A stretch of DNA of 64,000 nt. Source: Megamerina dolium. Its lineage: Eukaryota > Arthropoda > Insecta > Diptera > Megamerinidae. The notes below the pieces were generated by a model that saw only the letters and a program-made list of their open reading frames with translations, made no database searches and was not told where the DNA came from. The stretch is taken from contig OY978526.1 of the NCBI GenBank assembly GCA_963854835.1, forward strand, positions 70,714,418 to 70,778,417, written 5' to 3'. Below, piece after piece: positions 1 through 12,090 of the stretch; within the stretch, counting starts at the first letter, position 1, and each line of letters begins with the position of its first letter. The translations under genes and the position numbers were made by a program.

Positions 1-2077
1 ATACTTCCCTTAGCATGATATTACCTGCACCTTCCTCTTTTCTATTCATTTTTTCCACCCTCTTTTCCTGCCCTGAGTTGAATTAAGGTGGTGTTGTATG
101 GCTCTGTGCAGAAAAGCAACCTAGTTTGGGGGTCCATTTGAAGAAATTTTCCAGCCATTAAGGGAGATTATGAATACCAGGCAACTTCCATATTATTCAG
201 CCTTATCTGTATACTATGAATTTCTGAATTTCTAATCATCCCCTTCTCTTCAATTTGTGGGAATCACATGAAAAACAACAACAACAACAGGCGATCAAAT
301 TGTGAGGGCCAATGAAAGCCGTGGAGGATAAGCCAGTCTCCTGACATCAAGTTCAAGCGCGAGCTTGCCGAAAACCTTTCAGCAGGACGTCAGATGCCAG
401 ATCGATATCTGAACCCAACCAAGGAGATTGTCGGGTTTCGCCAATATTGCATGAAAAATAACACGCCATACCAAAGAATGAGAGGTCTGATAAAATAGTA
501 AAATAAAATAATAACACTTATTTTTAGAAAAATTATTGGGTTGTAAAATTAATAAGTAGAAGTATGGATACTCTAGAAGTGATGTCAGTCAATTTTATAT
601 AATCGTCTCTTTTATAGGGTAGTCCCCTACGATGTTAAGCTAAGTGACGCGATAGTTTAAAAGAAATGCTGAGGAGAAAAAAATTTTGAGACCACTTCAT
701 AGGCGATTTTGCGTATTTTAAGGTATGTTTTAACTTTCAACATTACACGCTATACCAAAGAATGAGAGGTCTGATAAAATAGTAAAATATGATAGTAAAA
801 AGTATATTTAGAAAAATTATTAGGTAATAAAATTAATGATTAGGTCACCCCTATGGATACTCTAGAAGTAGTGGCAGCAATTTTTATATATTCTTCCCTT
901 TTATAGGGTAGTCCCTTACGGTGTTAGGGTAAGTGACAAGAAAGTTTACAAGAAATGGTGAGGAGAAAAAATTAGAGGCGATTCTGCGTATTTTAAGGTA
1001 TGTTTTAACTTTCAACATTTTTTGAGGTTAGGGACGAAATGTGGCCTAACCTAACCGAGTCAAACTAAGCTTGGATTTAAATTTAGCCTAATATTTATTT
1101 CATTTGAATAGATGCTTTTGTTTTTGGCGTGCCTATATTAAATAACGGACGATGATTTTTGCCGTTACATTTACGAATGATTGATTTTTAAATGCTTCTG
1201 GCAATACCGAGCTTCCGTCTGGCAGGAGAGAAATTGCCTGGAAATCCGAATCCGGATCATACTGAGTCGTTGCACATTGATCGTTTTAATATTTCATTTT
1301 GAGTGAATTTTCATAATGAAAATAAGTTCTACGTGACAAATTCCAACTATGGCGACTATTGAATATACAAATTTTACCAAATTTATCAGACAGCCTTCTT
1401 GAATATTGTATTCTCAGCTTGTTTTAGTTTGGTCTCATTTTAGCTGTTATGCTTATTTTTTTTTTTTATCTTTCCTCATAACAAAGCTTTTTTTGCAAAT
1501 AAAAATATATATTTCCTTTTTTTGCAGCAATTCCCCCATCTCTGTTTAATCAATTATTATTTTGGCAATGCGAAGTAAAAGTTTGAGAAATAAATTATAA
1601 TTTTGCTTGAACTTTAAGAAACTTTTCTTTTCATTCACGCATATGAAATGTTAACAAAAACAACAACAAAATGTCCAAGCTAAATTTTGGATAAGAATTT
1701 TAATAGATATTGTTGTTGTGGTTGTTGTTGTGTTGGATTGTAATAATGAAGAAATACGACATACTCCATAAGTCATACCTACATATCGTATAAGCGCCGG
1801 CAAACTGGCCGGCCGGTGTTTTTATTATTTTGTGGTAGCAAGCAGATAAGACCGCATTTGTTTTGGTTTTATTTTGTTTGTGCTGAAGTATTTATAAGTT
1901 TACTATAATGTGCCAAAACTAGTTACATACATACATAAAAAAAATAATTTGCTTGGTTTATGTGAATTTGTATTACGAGTTTGTATTTTTTTTTTCTCTT
2001 CTAACTTTTGTTGGCATTATATAATGTTGGCAATTTGAGCTTTGTCCTCTTTATTTTATGGCCAAGTTAATTTTCAG
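1..2077. other. AT-rich non-coding DNA with a ~285-bp duplication
   Basis: No supported gene. Positions 461-1030 hold two copies of a unit spaced 284-289 bp apart: CCAAAGAATGAGAGGTC at 471 and 755, and TTTATAGGGTAGTCCC at 611 and 900. The first 450 bases are less AT-rich, but I could not identify a product there. Confidence 0.6.
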
Positions 2078-2086
2078 CAATGATTA

Positions 2087-2441
2087 AAAAAAAAAAAAAC
2101 TAAATATGTGGCACTTAAAGCTCCGAAGGGCTCTTTGACCGAGCTTCTCTTCCATTACTGTTGTGCGTGTTAAATTTTGGACAGTATTAGAAGGGACCTA
2201 CTTATTTTAGCCGGTTCCGAACGGCAGAACTCTTGTGACGTCACTTTTTCTGAGCTTTGTCACATAGTTCTTTTAGAAGCTGTTTCATGGCAAATTGTTA
2301 CTGTCGGAAGAATTGCCAATTGCTTACCAACAGGTGGGTATAGTTCGAAAGAAAAATCTTTGATATTAAATTTTTTATGCTTCAGCCGGGGATTAAACCC
2401 ACGACCTACAGATCAGAAGGCCAACACACTAACCACTGATT
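2087..2441 (-). mobile_element. tRNA-derived SINE copy with target-site duplication
   Basis: This is the reverse complement of the 43.8-kb SINE. The tRNA-like head (B box from GGATTAAACCC, the complement of GGTTTAATCC) is at the right and the A-rich tail at the left (2083-2099). It is flanked by a 9-bp direct repeat, CAATGATTA, at 2078-2086 and 2442-2450. The head is slightly truncated and lacks the A box. The open frame inside it is a chance frame of the SINE. Confidence 0.85.
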
Positions 2442-2450
2442 CAATGATTA

Positions 2451-5400
2451 GTTAGCTTTAATTTCATCACTTTTCTTCCAATTTCTTTTGTGTTCAAAAA
2501 GTTGTCAATATCATGATGGCCAGCTTAAGAGCAAACTTTAAGAAACTACTTCAGAAAATGCGATGAAAAACGACAGGATTTATGATCCAGCAGGCTTTGT
2601 AATTAAGTCTGCGTGTTGCTACTATTTGGCATGCTTTGCTCGTGACAGAGTCGACATGAAACGTAATACACCAGATTGCAGTTGTTTTCAGATGGGAATT
2701 AACTCTAGCATACAATGATGTCTCAGTTGTTCAGTGTAGAGTGTGATATATTTTTCTTGAAGCTCAGCACTTACGTTTCTCTTGCCTCGGTGCCCACGCG
2801 GAGCTCCTTCCTTGCAATGGTGCTAACAATTTTGAAGCATTTTCAGATAAGTTTTGGTTGTCATTAGAAATCCATTAGAGAATTTAGCATTAGTTTCCAG
2901 TGAGAAAGAATGGTACTACGAGCGCCCCTACGCTGGTATTCCCCAATACATACCTGCTAGGCGTAGGCTTCCGCCTGTAAAATGAAAGCTGTTTTTATTA
3001 TTGCAATTGATTTTTGGAAACTGTACATATTTTGGAAATTGTTGTTCTCTTAACCACCAAGTGAAACGGCGGGTTATGTGATCAGTTATTGGACTGCTGT
3101 GGGACGCATTTTAATGGCTACAGTTACACACAAGCATGCTCTTTTGTAGATCATAAAAGAATTATCTGAGCCTTACCTTAGTTTATCTTTGTCCAAAATG
3201 ATAATTTGGCATGGGTAATAATTGCTGTAAGGGAATATGGGTGAGACTTGCTTGGAGGATATTCCGTTGTCCCGTTCAATAATGAGAACTTCGAAGTAGT
3301 TGGAAAATCCTGTCGAAGACTGTGAGATACGGTGAGTATTAGACGAAGTCTAGAATCTTAATTTGTTCGATTAGGTCGCCTTCTTTTGCGAGTAGTTGAT
3401 TGGTTATTATTAGGGCCGTCTTTTGATCGTAAAGTGAAGAGGTGGGAGCACTGTGATCAGTTCTAGGGCTACTGTGGTGCATATTTGAATCGCTATACTT
3501 AAACACAAGCAGACTGTGTCTTATAAAGATCTTATAAAGAATCATTTGAGATTTGCCTTGGTGTATCTTTGGTCGACATGCTAATTTGGCATTGATGATA
3601 ACACTATGCCACAATTTGAGGATCATTGTCTCGGGTGTGAACCAAACCAGCCTCAAACGATAGCATTTGACTTCAGTAAGAAAATCCCTAATCCCTTTTC
3701 TGCCCCACTACGTCACAATTTTACAGTACAGTGGTTTAAAATTTGGCATTTTCGATCAAAAGTAGAATCAAGGTATTTGAAAAATCATATGTAAAATTAC
3801 ATTTAGGATAGTTCTTGTCTTGCGAGATCTTGCGGTATATTTTAACCCTCTAACTACCACCCGTATGGGTTATTTTTAAATTTTTTTCGAAAAATCCACT
3901 AAAAATCAACATTTGGTAGGAGGTCAAGGGTTAAAGTCTTCCAAAAAAATATTCTCCAGAAAATTTGACTAAGGGTCACATTTGTGATTGGCTTGGTTCA
4001 TCCCGGAGAAAGTGTGCTTTACTGTGTAATTGGTGCTAATGCTTATTGGATTTATTAGATCACGCTATAATTTTCTATTAGGGGATTCATAAGGTGTCAT
4101 AGCATTCGATGTTGATGTAATTTAAAAGGTTTCTGAATTATTGTTGATTTTTGAAATAATATCTACGATTTTGAGGGGTTGTTCATATGGTTCGTTTTTT
4201 TGCTCAACGTTCATATGTGACGTATGACCCCTAGTTCGATCTTGTGAATCACTTAATATATATTTTTAAATTAAATACTCGTTCTTATCAATTACGAATA
4301 TAAAATACCATTAGATTCGATTACAAACAGATGTTCAAATTTTTGGATAAAATCATAATGTAATAATTCGTTTAAATGTATTTGCAATATTATTTAAAAT
4401 TAGTTTGATTATATTGATTTTTCTTCATTTTTTTTTTTTCACTTTTCTCATTTCCATATTATCCGGCTGGTAGATAAAAATTGGATGGAGAGAAGAAATA
4501 CCTCAACCATAATAAGTTTGATGGAGTAAAGTCAATGAACCAACCTGCATACTCACCCTATTTGTAATACAATAAAATTACCTGTTCGTATACAGGAGGT
4601 ATTACTTAATATTTGAAGAAGGGTAGGTTGATAAGATATTCGATAACAGGTTGAAGTGGTTGGATGGTGGGTAGTGTTGCAGCATGGTGGATGGGTGAGG
4701 CATCTTATGGGAATTTTTATAGAATTTTTATAGATTGTGGGCATTATTGTCTGCATCTACTATTTAAGTAAGTGGGGATTTTGCATGAAAATTATTTAAT
4801 GTCAAGTGAAGCATGTATATATTACATATGTATATAATAAGAGAGCATTTTGTATTATAAATATTCTAGATAAGTGCATTAATTTAAGTAATAATAAATA
4901 GCGACCTTAAGTGAAATTTACTGCAGAATAATTTCATTGAATATATTAATCTCTACAAATGTTAATTTCAACGACATTTGTGACATTTATTAAAAAATGA
5001 TCAAAAAAGAAATCATGGAAATGACATATAGTGGGTTAAGATTCTACAAAAAAAAAAAAAAAAAATAAAATTTGAAAAAATCTCTCTCAGGTAGAATTTC
5101 CAAAAATTCACATTAACTCTATCATATTTCTTTGAAAAGCGTAAAGCTTTAAATTACAATTTTTGTTGCACAGTGTTTTCACAGTGTTTTGTTTGAACAT
5201 CACTAATGTCCACAGATATTTTTCTTGTACGTCTCTTTGTGACTTGTGGTGACTAAAATGTATGAATCCATGAGTAGATATTAACATTTCAAAACATGAT
5301 GAAGGAAATATCGCTGTAGACTTTTTACACTTTGTCAAACATTTTTACACTTGTCAAATTCCTTCAAATGCTAAGATTTATCGAGATTCTTCAAATAAGT

Positions 5401-5990
5401 ACATGATTTAGCGTTGACTTTATTCTTGGAGTTAGCTCTCCTTCCGTCGTGCCTTTCTCAGATTTGGTAACAAGAAATAGTCATAAACTTGTGTATTCAT
5501 TCATTGTGTTATTGGAGGAATCGGCGGAATCGGAATCATTAATTATTTATCGGAAGGTATTCGGCATTGATTCGGCGAAAGAAACGTTCAGAGTTTTTAA
5601 ATGTTGTATAAACTTAAATAATTAAAAATTATTTATCTAGAAAAAATAGACGTAATGGAAGAAAATTGATGAAATGCTTTGGAACAACCAGAAAGCAGAA
5701 TTTCTGGTGCATATTCGCAAATTCAAAGGGAATTATGCAAAATAAAATCATCCAGAACATTCATCATATTTCCACTTAGCTCTGTGAATTCATCTTCCAC
5801 TACCACTCTGGCTAAATAGTGAATGTGGCACTGAAACGAACAATGGTTTCGGTTTTCATTAAGTCTTCACTCAGGATGAATAATTTGTTTGCGGTACGAT
5901 TCTTCTATCATCTTTGCTGTACACTTTGGATGAAATAAAATCTAAGGCATATTAAAATTATTAAATAAAAAATAAATAAATGTGTGACAC
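2451..5990. other. Non-coding DNA with an old local duplication
   Basis: No supported gene. Positions 3062-3230 and 3437-3610 are diverged copies of one another, offset 375 bp (GATCAGTT at 3080 and 3455, followed by similar ACACAAGCA and TTATCTGAG/TCATTTGAG blocks). The remainder is AT-rich, with poly-A at 5048-5065. Confidence 0.5.
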
Positions 5991-5993
5991 CTG

Positions 5994-6143
5994 TAGGCCT
6001 CGAAGAGCCCTTTAGCAGAGCTGACCCTGTTCGAACAGAACAGGCACAACCCTTGTGACGTCACTTTTTCTGAGCTTTGTCACAGAGCTCTTTTAAAAGC
6101 TTTTCCATTTCAAATTGTTACTGCTGGAAGTATTGACAAGTTA
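5994..6143 (-). mobile_element. SINE fragment
   Basis: This 150-bp tail-side part of the SINE family matches the other copies from the GTGTGACAC end through TTGTGACGTCACTTTTTCTG to the CAAATTGTTACTG block. The tRNA-like head is missing. It lies just upstream of a fuller copy in the same orientation. Confidence 0.75.
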
Positions 6144-6198
6144 AAGGGAAGCTTTACATAGAATGGACATAATGTGTTCAAGTAAATGAAGAATACTT

Positions 6199-6581
6199 TT
6201 CAATAAAAAATAAAAAAATAATAAATAAATAAATATGTGGCACTTATAAGCACAGAAGGGCTCTTTCGCGTAACTTCTTTCCCATGTTGTGCGAGTTAAA
6301 TTTTGGACAGTATTAGAAGGGACCTGCTTATTTTAACCGGTTCCGAACGGCAGAACTCTTGCTACATTACTTTTCTGAGCTTTGTTACAGAGCTCTTTTA
6401 AAAGCTTTTCCATGGTAAATTGTTACTGCGGGAAGAATTGCCAATTGCTTGCTGACAGGTGGATACCGTTTGTAAGAAAAATCTTTTCGATATGAAAATT
6501 TGTTATGCTTCAGACGCTGATTGAACCCACGACCTATAGATCAACAGGCCAACGCACTAACCACTGAGCCACGGCACTCAG
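6199..6581 (-). mobile_element. tRNA-derived SINE copy with target-site duplication
   Basis: A nearly full-length copy. The head at the right contains the complements of the B box (TTGAACCC) and A box (CCACTGAGCCA). The AATAAATAAATA tail is at the left. Direct repeats AGAATACTT lie at 6190-6198 and 6582-6590. Confidence 0.85.
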
Positions 6582-6590
6582 AGAATACTT

Positions 6591-7800
6591 CGAAAAACAT
6601 AAAATATAGAAAGATTTGAAATATTAATCGATTTTTTTTTTTATTTATTTTTTTAAACAAATAAATTATATTTATGGAATAAAAAATAATTTCCATATTT
6701 AATAGTTATTCCTAAAAAATAAAACATCTTTACTGATTCCAATAGAGCCAATCTAATTAGTAATAAATTTTGTTATATGCCGCTATGCTGTTGATCTTTT
6801 TTACAAGCATTCTTGAAGTATTTATTATAATTTTTCAAGTTCTCAATTTAATTTCTATAAATTTCATCATAAAAAATATTTTAAATTATCTCTAAAATTA
6901 TATTCATTCATCTTGATATCGCTATTTAAACCACAAAGTGTTAATTAACAGAACGGAAACGGAAATATCAACTCGCATATGCAAAATTCACCACAATATT
7001 GAATATGCGTTAACATTAACGGCAACTTTAACAGTGGCCGCACAGTGAGATTTTTTAACATAGATTGCATCGCTTACAACCCTTCCCACAACAAAGAAAA
7101 AAACCGACAGCTGATTGGAAACTCGAATACGTACAAAATATACTATAAATATTATTAGCCGGCTGCCGATTAAATTCACCATACAGACGCACTCAACACT
7201 TTTTACACTGAATTTACATCATTTTAACAGTAACTGCTGTAAACGTGTTTAACATGATGATGACAAAAGTGTTCTCACTTGCACGCACACTAACTCGCAC
7301 ACTAACTCACACACACACACTCACTTATCCACTAACTCACTCACTCACCACAGTCTGTGATGTTCACATATTCAATATTGAATGTAAAGAAAAATTCAGT
7401 CAGTCGCTGCAGAGCACGCATTCGAATGACAACGTTTAGCGGAGATAGAGTTCAAAAGAGAATATCTACCTAGTAGGTATAATACATCAATTTACATTTA
7501 CATATGAACGAACGCACTATATTAAATAACTTACAGTTGTGGATAATATACATGTGACATTAAGTGGTGTGCAGTATACAATTTAACAACCCAATAATAT
7601 TGCACTGCAACATAAAATTTTGTTGATTTTTTCGGTTTTTTGTTTTTTTTTTTATTTTGTTTGACCGCGCCGGTATATCTCACGCACAATATGTGACATT
7701 TTTTTTTTTTTTACTAATTTTATTTACATACAAGCATACTCGTGCTCTTCTTACATTTGCGGTGCGTTAGACGTACGAATTATTGATAGTGTTGTTGTTA
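6591..7800. other. AT-rich non-coding DNA
   Basis: No supported gene. Contains a CACTCAC/ACACAC simple-sequence patch at 7277-7350 and poly-T runs. Confidence 0.5.
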
Positions 7801-7937
7801 TTGTTGGTGTTGTTGGCGGTACAAACTTTGACGAACACCACCGCTGTTGTTCGGTGTTTGTTCGCCCGCTCCATCATACGCACATAGGTTCGTTCGTTCA
7901 TATATAAATATTTCTTCGTGTTTTGTGCTGAGATGCG

Positions 7938-8040
7938 GTCGTCATTATCGTCACCGTTGTTGTCGTCGTCGTTGTCGTCGTCATAGTCGTCGTAGTCGTC
8001 GTCGTTGTCGTCGTCGTCGTCGTCGTCGTCGTCTTCGTGG
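7938..8040. repeat. GTC/GTT trinucleotide repeat
   Basis: Imperfect GTC-rich tract with a few GTT and GTA units. Both strands give spurious long open frames (poly-Arg or poly-Thr). Confidence 0.9.
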
Positions 8041-8627
8041 TCGTTGATGGGTTTTTTATATTGGTGCCGTTGTTGCCTACTGTCAATTGTTGTTGTAGTT
8101 GTTGAATTTGTTTCATTTTTTCGTTGGTGTTGTTGTTGCTGGTTTGGTTTTTGGTGTTAATCGAAACGAATTGAATAGTTTTGTTTTTTTTTTTTCATAA
8201 GTGTGGTGCTGCTGTGTGTTACCTTTGAAATAGTTGATTGTTGTTGATATTCAGATTTTTGTGTGTTTGAGTGTGCGTGTGTGTGTTTTTTTTTTTTGTT
8301 TCTGTTTTTCTTCCTCTTGTTCTTCTTCTTCTTCTTCTTCTTCTTCTGAAACAATTTTTTAATACGTTCGAGAGAGTGTATTTGCTGGTCGATCTCTCAG
8401 TATGTGGACGCGTTTCTGGTGGTACGGGTGCGATATAAAATAGAAATATAAAGATATGTAAAAACAACAACAACAAAATCGAATATACAACGCTACTCTT
8501 GAATGCATAAATTGAAAGAAAAATCATAAATGAAATGAAATGAAATGATTAAGAAAAAAATGATTTATTTTCGAATTTTCAAAGTGTTCGACGACAACAA
8601 TGAATGAGAAGTGGTGTTATTGGTTAT

Positions 8628-8712
8628 CGTTGTCGTCGTCGTCGTCGTCGCCGGCGTCGTCATCGTCATCGTTGTCGCGGTGGTGGTGGTGGTGGTGTTG
8701 TTGGTGGTGTTG
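8628..8712. repeat. GTC then GGT trinucleotide repeats
   Basis: A GTC-rich tract passes through CATCGTCATC into (GGT)n and TTG units. Confidence 0.85.
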
Positions 8713-9479
8713 TCAATTATTAGTGGACAACGAAATTGCAAAATATAAATAATAAAAAATTACGAAAAATGAAAAATTCAACTACGACGAGCACACGACA
8801 TTTCGATAAACGTCAACTTTTCCGGTTTATCGCTTAATTTATTTACATAAATGCTATGGAAAGAAAGGGTGAAAAAAAATGAAAAAAATCAAAATCAAAC
8901 GAAAGGAAACGTTAAATAAATAATGGCAAATGCCAAAGAAGTTTCCATATTTGTCGCCGCTATTCAGTGTGTGCACGAAAAAAGAAAATTTTTAACAGAA
9001 AAATTAGAATGAATGAATTAAAATTGAAAATTGGAAAGAAAAATGATATTTGTTGTATATTAGAAAAAATATTTTTTTTTTCTGGTGCATTAATAATAGC
9101 TATATGCTTGTAATTAACAACAACAAGAAACGAGCATAATTTACTGCAGCAAGCAAATTGTACAATCAAATCGAAAAGTGGAGAAAATTCTTTGTATAAG
9201 GAAAAACAACAACAACAACAACAACAAGAACATTAAAAGAAAGGTAGTGTGTGTAATTTGTTAAAATTTGTATATTTTTTTTGGGAAGCCTTAATTTCAT
9301 TATTATGAAATAAGTTACATCACAAGTTTGTTGGAAAAAAGAAAAAAAAAATTTTTTTTGAATAAAGGGAAAACGAATAGCAAAATTCAAGCTTAAATTT
9401 AAGAAAAATTTTAATTTAAAATTTAAATGACCAATGAATATTTTATAGTAAATTAATTACAAGTGAATTCAAGTGAGTT

Positions 9480-11360
9480 AGTGTGTGTGTGTGTGTGAGT
9501 AAGAGAGATATGAAATTAAGGGAAATTAAAAGAAAATTAGATTATTTATTATTATTAGAAAATATGAAAATTTTAAAGAAAAATGTTTAATTGATATTTT
9601 TACGCTTTTTCTTTTTTCATTGTTTGTACTTCTATTTTCCCTATTTTTTTGTGAATAAAAAAAAAGTTCAAAAGAAAATTTAAATTTTTACTCATATCCA
9701 TTTTTTTTTTATTTTTTTTATGTGGAAAATTAAAAGCAAATTTTTTCAAATTGTTAATGTCATGCTTTTTCTTTTCCCCCTTTTGATTACATAAAAAATG
9801 TTAATTTGTTTTTAATTAAAAAATTTTACACTTTTCCCGTTTTTGTAAAAAATTTATGTAAATCAAAGAAAAAGTTTCAATTGTTTTATTTTTATAAAGA
9901 ATTTCCATTTTATATTAAATTGAAAATTTTACACCTTTTATTGTTTTGGAAAATTTATGGAAATTAGAGAAAAATTTTCAATTGTTTTGTATTTGGTTTT
10001 GTGGAAATTGTTAATTTAATAAAAATTTTTTTTTGAGATAAAATGTGTGGAAATTAAAGAAAAATTATTCATTGCAGCTTTTGTTAAAGTAGAAAATTTT
10101 ACTTTATTTTGTAAATCTAATGGAAATTATAGAAAAATTTTTAATTTATTGTTTTGCATTTTTTGTCATAATTCTTAATTTCATGCAATTTCATTTTAAC
10201 TTTTGAAAGTTAGGAAATTAAAAATAATTTTTTTTTTCGATTAAGTTGTGATATTTAAATTTAAAAAATGTTTTCAGTTTTTTTCAATTCATGGAAATTA
10301 GAGAAACATATTCAATTGTTTTGATAAAAAAAATTTTTTTTTTTTGTGAAAATTTGTAATTTTACAATTTTTAATTTTTCTTTTTGTCAAACAGAATTAT
10401 GTGCATTAGGACCGTGAATTTCAATTTTGCTTCAAATACAACGAAATGTGTGAAATTAAAAAAAAAATTATATATTTCCGCTTTTGTTGATATAAAGCAT
10501 ATTTATAAAGCAATTAATTAATTAATATAATTATAATTAATAATTAATTAATTATAATTATATTTTCTTCAAAAATTTATGGAAATTATAGAAATATTTT
10601 TGTAGGTTTTTTTTTTTTTGAAACTTTTTAATTTTATGGAAACAATCAAAATTATATGCGTTATGAAATTAAAGAAAATTACAATTTTTTGGAAATTGGA
10701 ATTGTGTGAGAATTGAAAAAAAGTTTTACTAAATTTATTTCTTAAGTACAAATTCTTCACTTTTTTAGAAATTTTAAAAATTTTCCCATGCAATTTGTTC
10801 GCGTAATAATGTGATTTTATAGAGATTTAGGAAAATTAAAAAAAAATTTAGGTTTCTCTTAAATAAAAAATAATGTTTACTTTTCATTAAAAAAAAAAAA
10901 CGATATTCTGGTAGATTAAGGCGCATCAGCATAAATAAAATTTTTTTAATTTGCAATTTAGTTTTTTCAACAATTACTTAAAAGATGAGGAAAGTTTATC
11001 TGCTGTATTAATTTCCTGTTATTCTGGAGCATTTTTAAAATTATTTTGTATGCTGAAATTTAATATATTCGGTTGTAATTGTCAGAAATCTGAAAATTCT
11101 TCCCATTCGTTACTTTAAATATAAATTAATTTGTGAATTTTTGTTCGCTCTGTTAGAATTTTTAAAATCCTTAATTACTATAAAATTAATGGATTTGAAA
11201 AATAAAATTCAATTCTAATTGTTATTCTTTTTTTAATAAAATATGTGAAAATTAGAGACGATTTTAGAAAATTACATTTTTCTAATTGCTGGAATATTAC
11301 ACTTTTTTCGTTAGTAAAATTGTTCAATGGAATTATGTGTGCGTGTGTGTGAAAATTAAA
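9480..11360. repeat. Very AT-rich tract with a recurrent GGAAATTANAGAAAAATT motif
   Basis: Variants of GGAAATTAAAGAAAAATT recur irregularly (about 9518, 9723, 9958, 10049, 10119, 10287, 10580), usually followed by a TTTTACACTTTT or CAATTGTTTT block. There is no coding signal. The open frames here are low-complexity Phe/Lys/Ile strings. Confidence 0.5.
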
Positions 11361-11689
11361 AAAATTAAATATATTAAAAATATCCTTAAATATGAATTTG
11401 ACACTTTTTCATTTTGACTCAAAATTTTGATCAAAGTTTTGATTCAACACTAGCAAATTGGGCAAACATGTACATTTTTTTAGTTGCTGGAATATGACAG
11501 CTTCTCTTTTTTTTTTTGAAAATTGTGTGGAAAGTGATGAAAGTTCAAAATTTTTGTAGGTTTGTTGCTGCATTATGGAATTGTGTTACAGTGCTCAAGA
11601 AGGGTCATACGAGTATATTTTGATATAATTGAGCAGATCGTAGTAGTGTGTTTGTTTTAGATATTATATTATCTTAAATAGTGGGTGTT

Positions 11690-12090
11690 GCTTAACCATT
11701 TATTGTGAAATAATTTTTTTTTTTTCACAATATTACTCGACTTAAAGTTTTAACAACTTGCACGACTTTGTATGGGAGCTAAATTAAATAGGAAAGTGGA
11801 TCGCCAATTTTTTTGTGAAATTGTTACACCGTATTATGTAATTGAAACTTCGATATATTACTCTCATAAATGGAATATTAAGAGTGTTATGTCGGGTTAA
11901 CCTTTTTAATAAATCCGAAGTTGTTCTCTTTGAATGCTCTGTGTGGGCGTGTCAGCTGAGCGATTAAGCCGATTATCAATAGCGTTGATACTCATGACTC
12001 ATTGTTAGTATATGATAAGATTTCATTAAAATATCACAACATTTGTTACCGTTATTGTGCGAACCATCCAGGATATACACTTGGTATGTT
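11690..12090 (+). repeat. Degraded copy of the 48.1-49.6 kb repeat element
   Basis: ACTTTGTATGGGAGCTA (11764) and the block GAATGCTCTGTGTGGGCGTG...GTGCGAACCATCCAGG (about 11932-12072) match, in the same order, the 3' half of the 48-kb element (TTGAATGCTTGGTGTGGGCG...GTGCGAACCAGCCAGG). Confidence 0.6.

Larger units (their letters stand above)
7800..9472 (+). promoter_or_regulatory. Possible distal promoter / 5'UTR exon region
   Basis: This stretch is richer in CpG and triplet repeats than its surroundings: GTC/GTT at 7938-8040, TTC at 8320-8347, GTC/GGT at 8628-8712, AAC at 9205-9226. It has a TATA-like TATATAAATA at 7901-7910 and is followed by AA|GTGAGT (donor at 9473-9478) facing the bnl exon. 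Fly developmental genes often have such long repeat-rich leaders. I saw no downstream partner that proves splicing, so this is a suggestion only. Confidence 0.25.

Noticed and set aside
7847..8527. Arg-, Thr- and Lys-rich open frames on both strands
   Set aside because: All are products of GTC, TTC and GT simple repeats.
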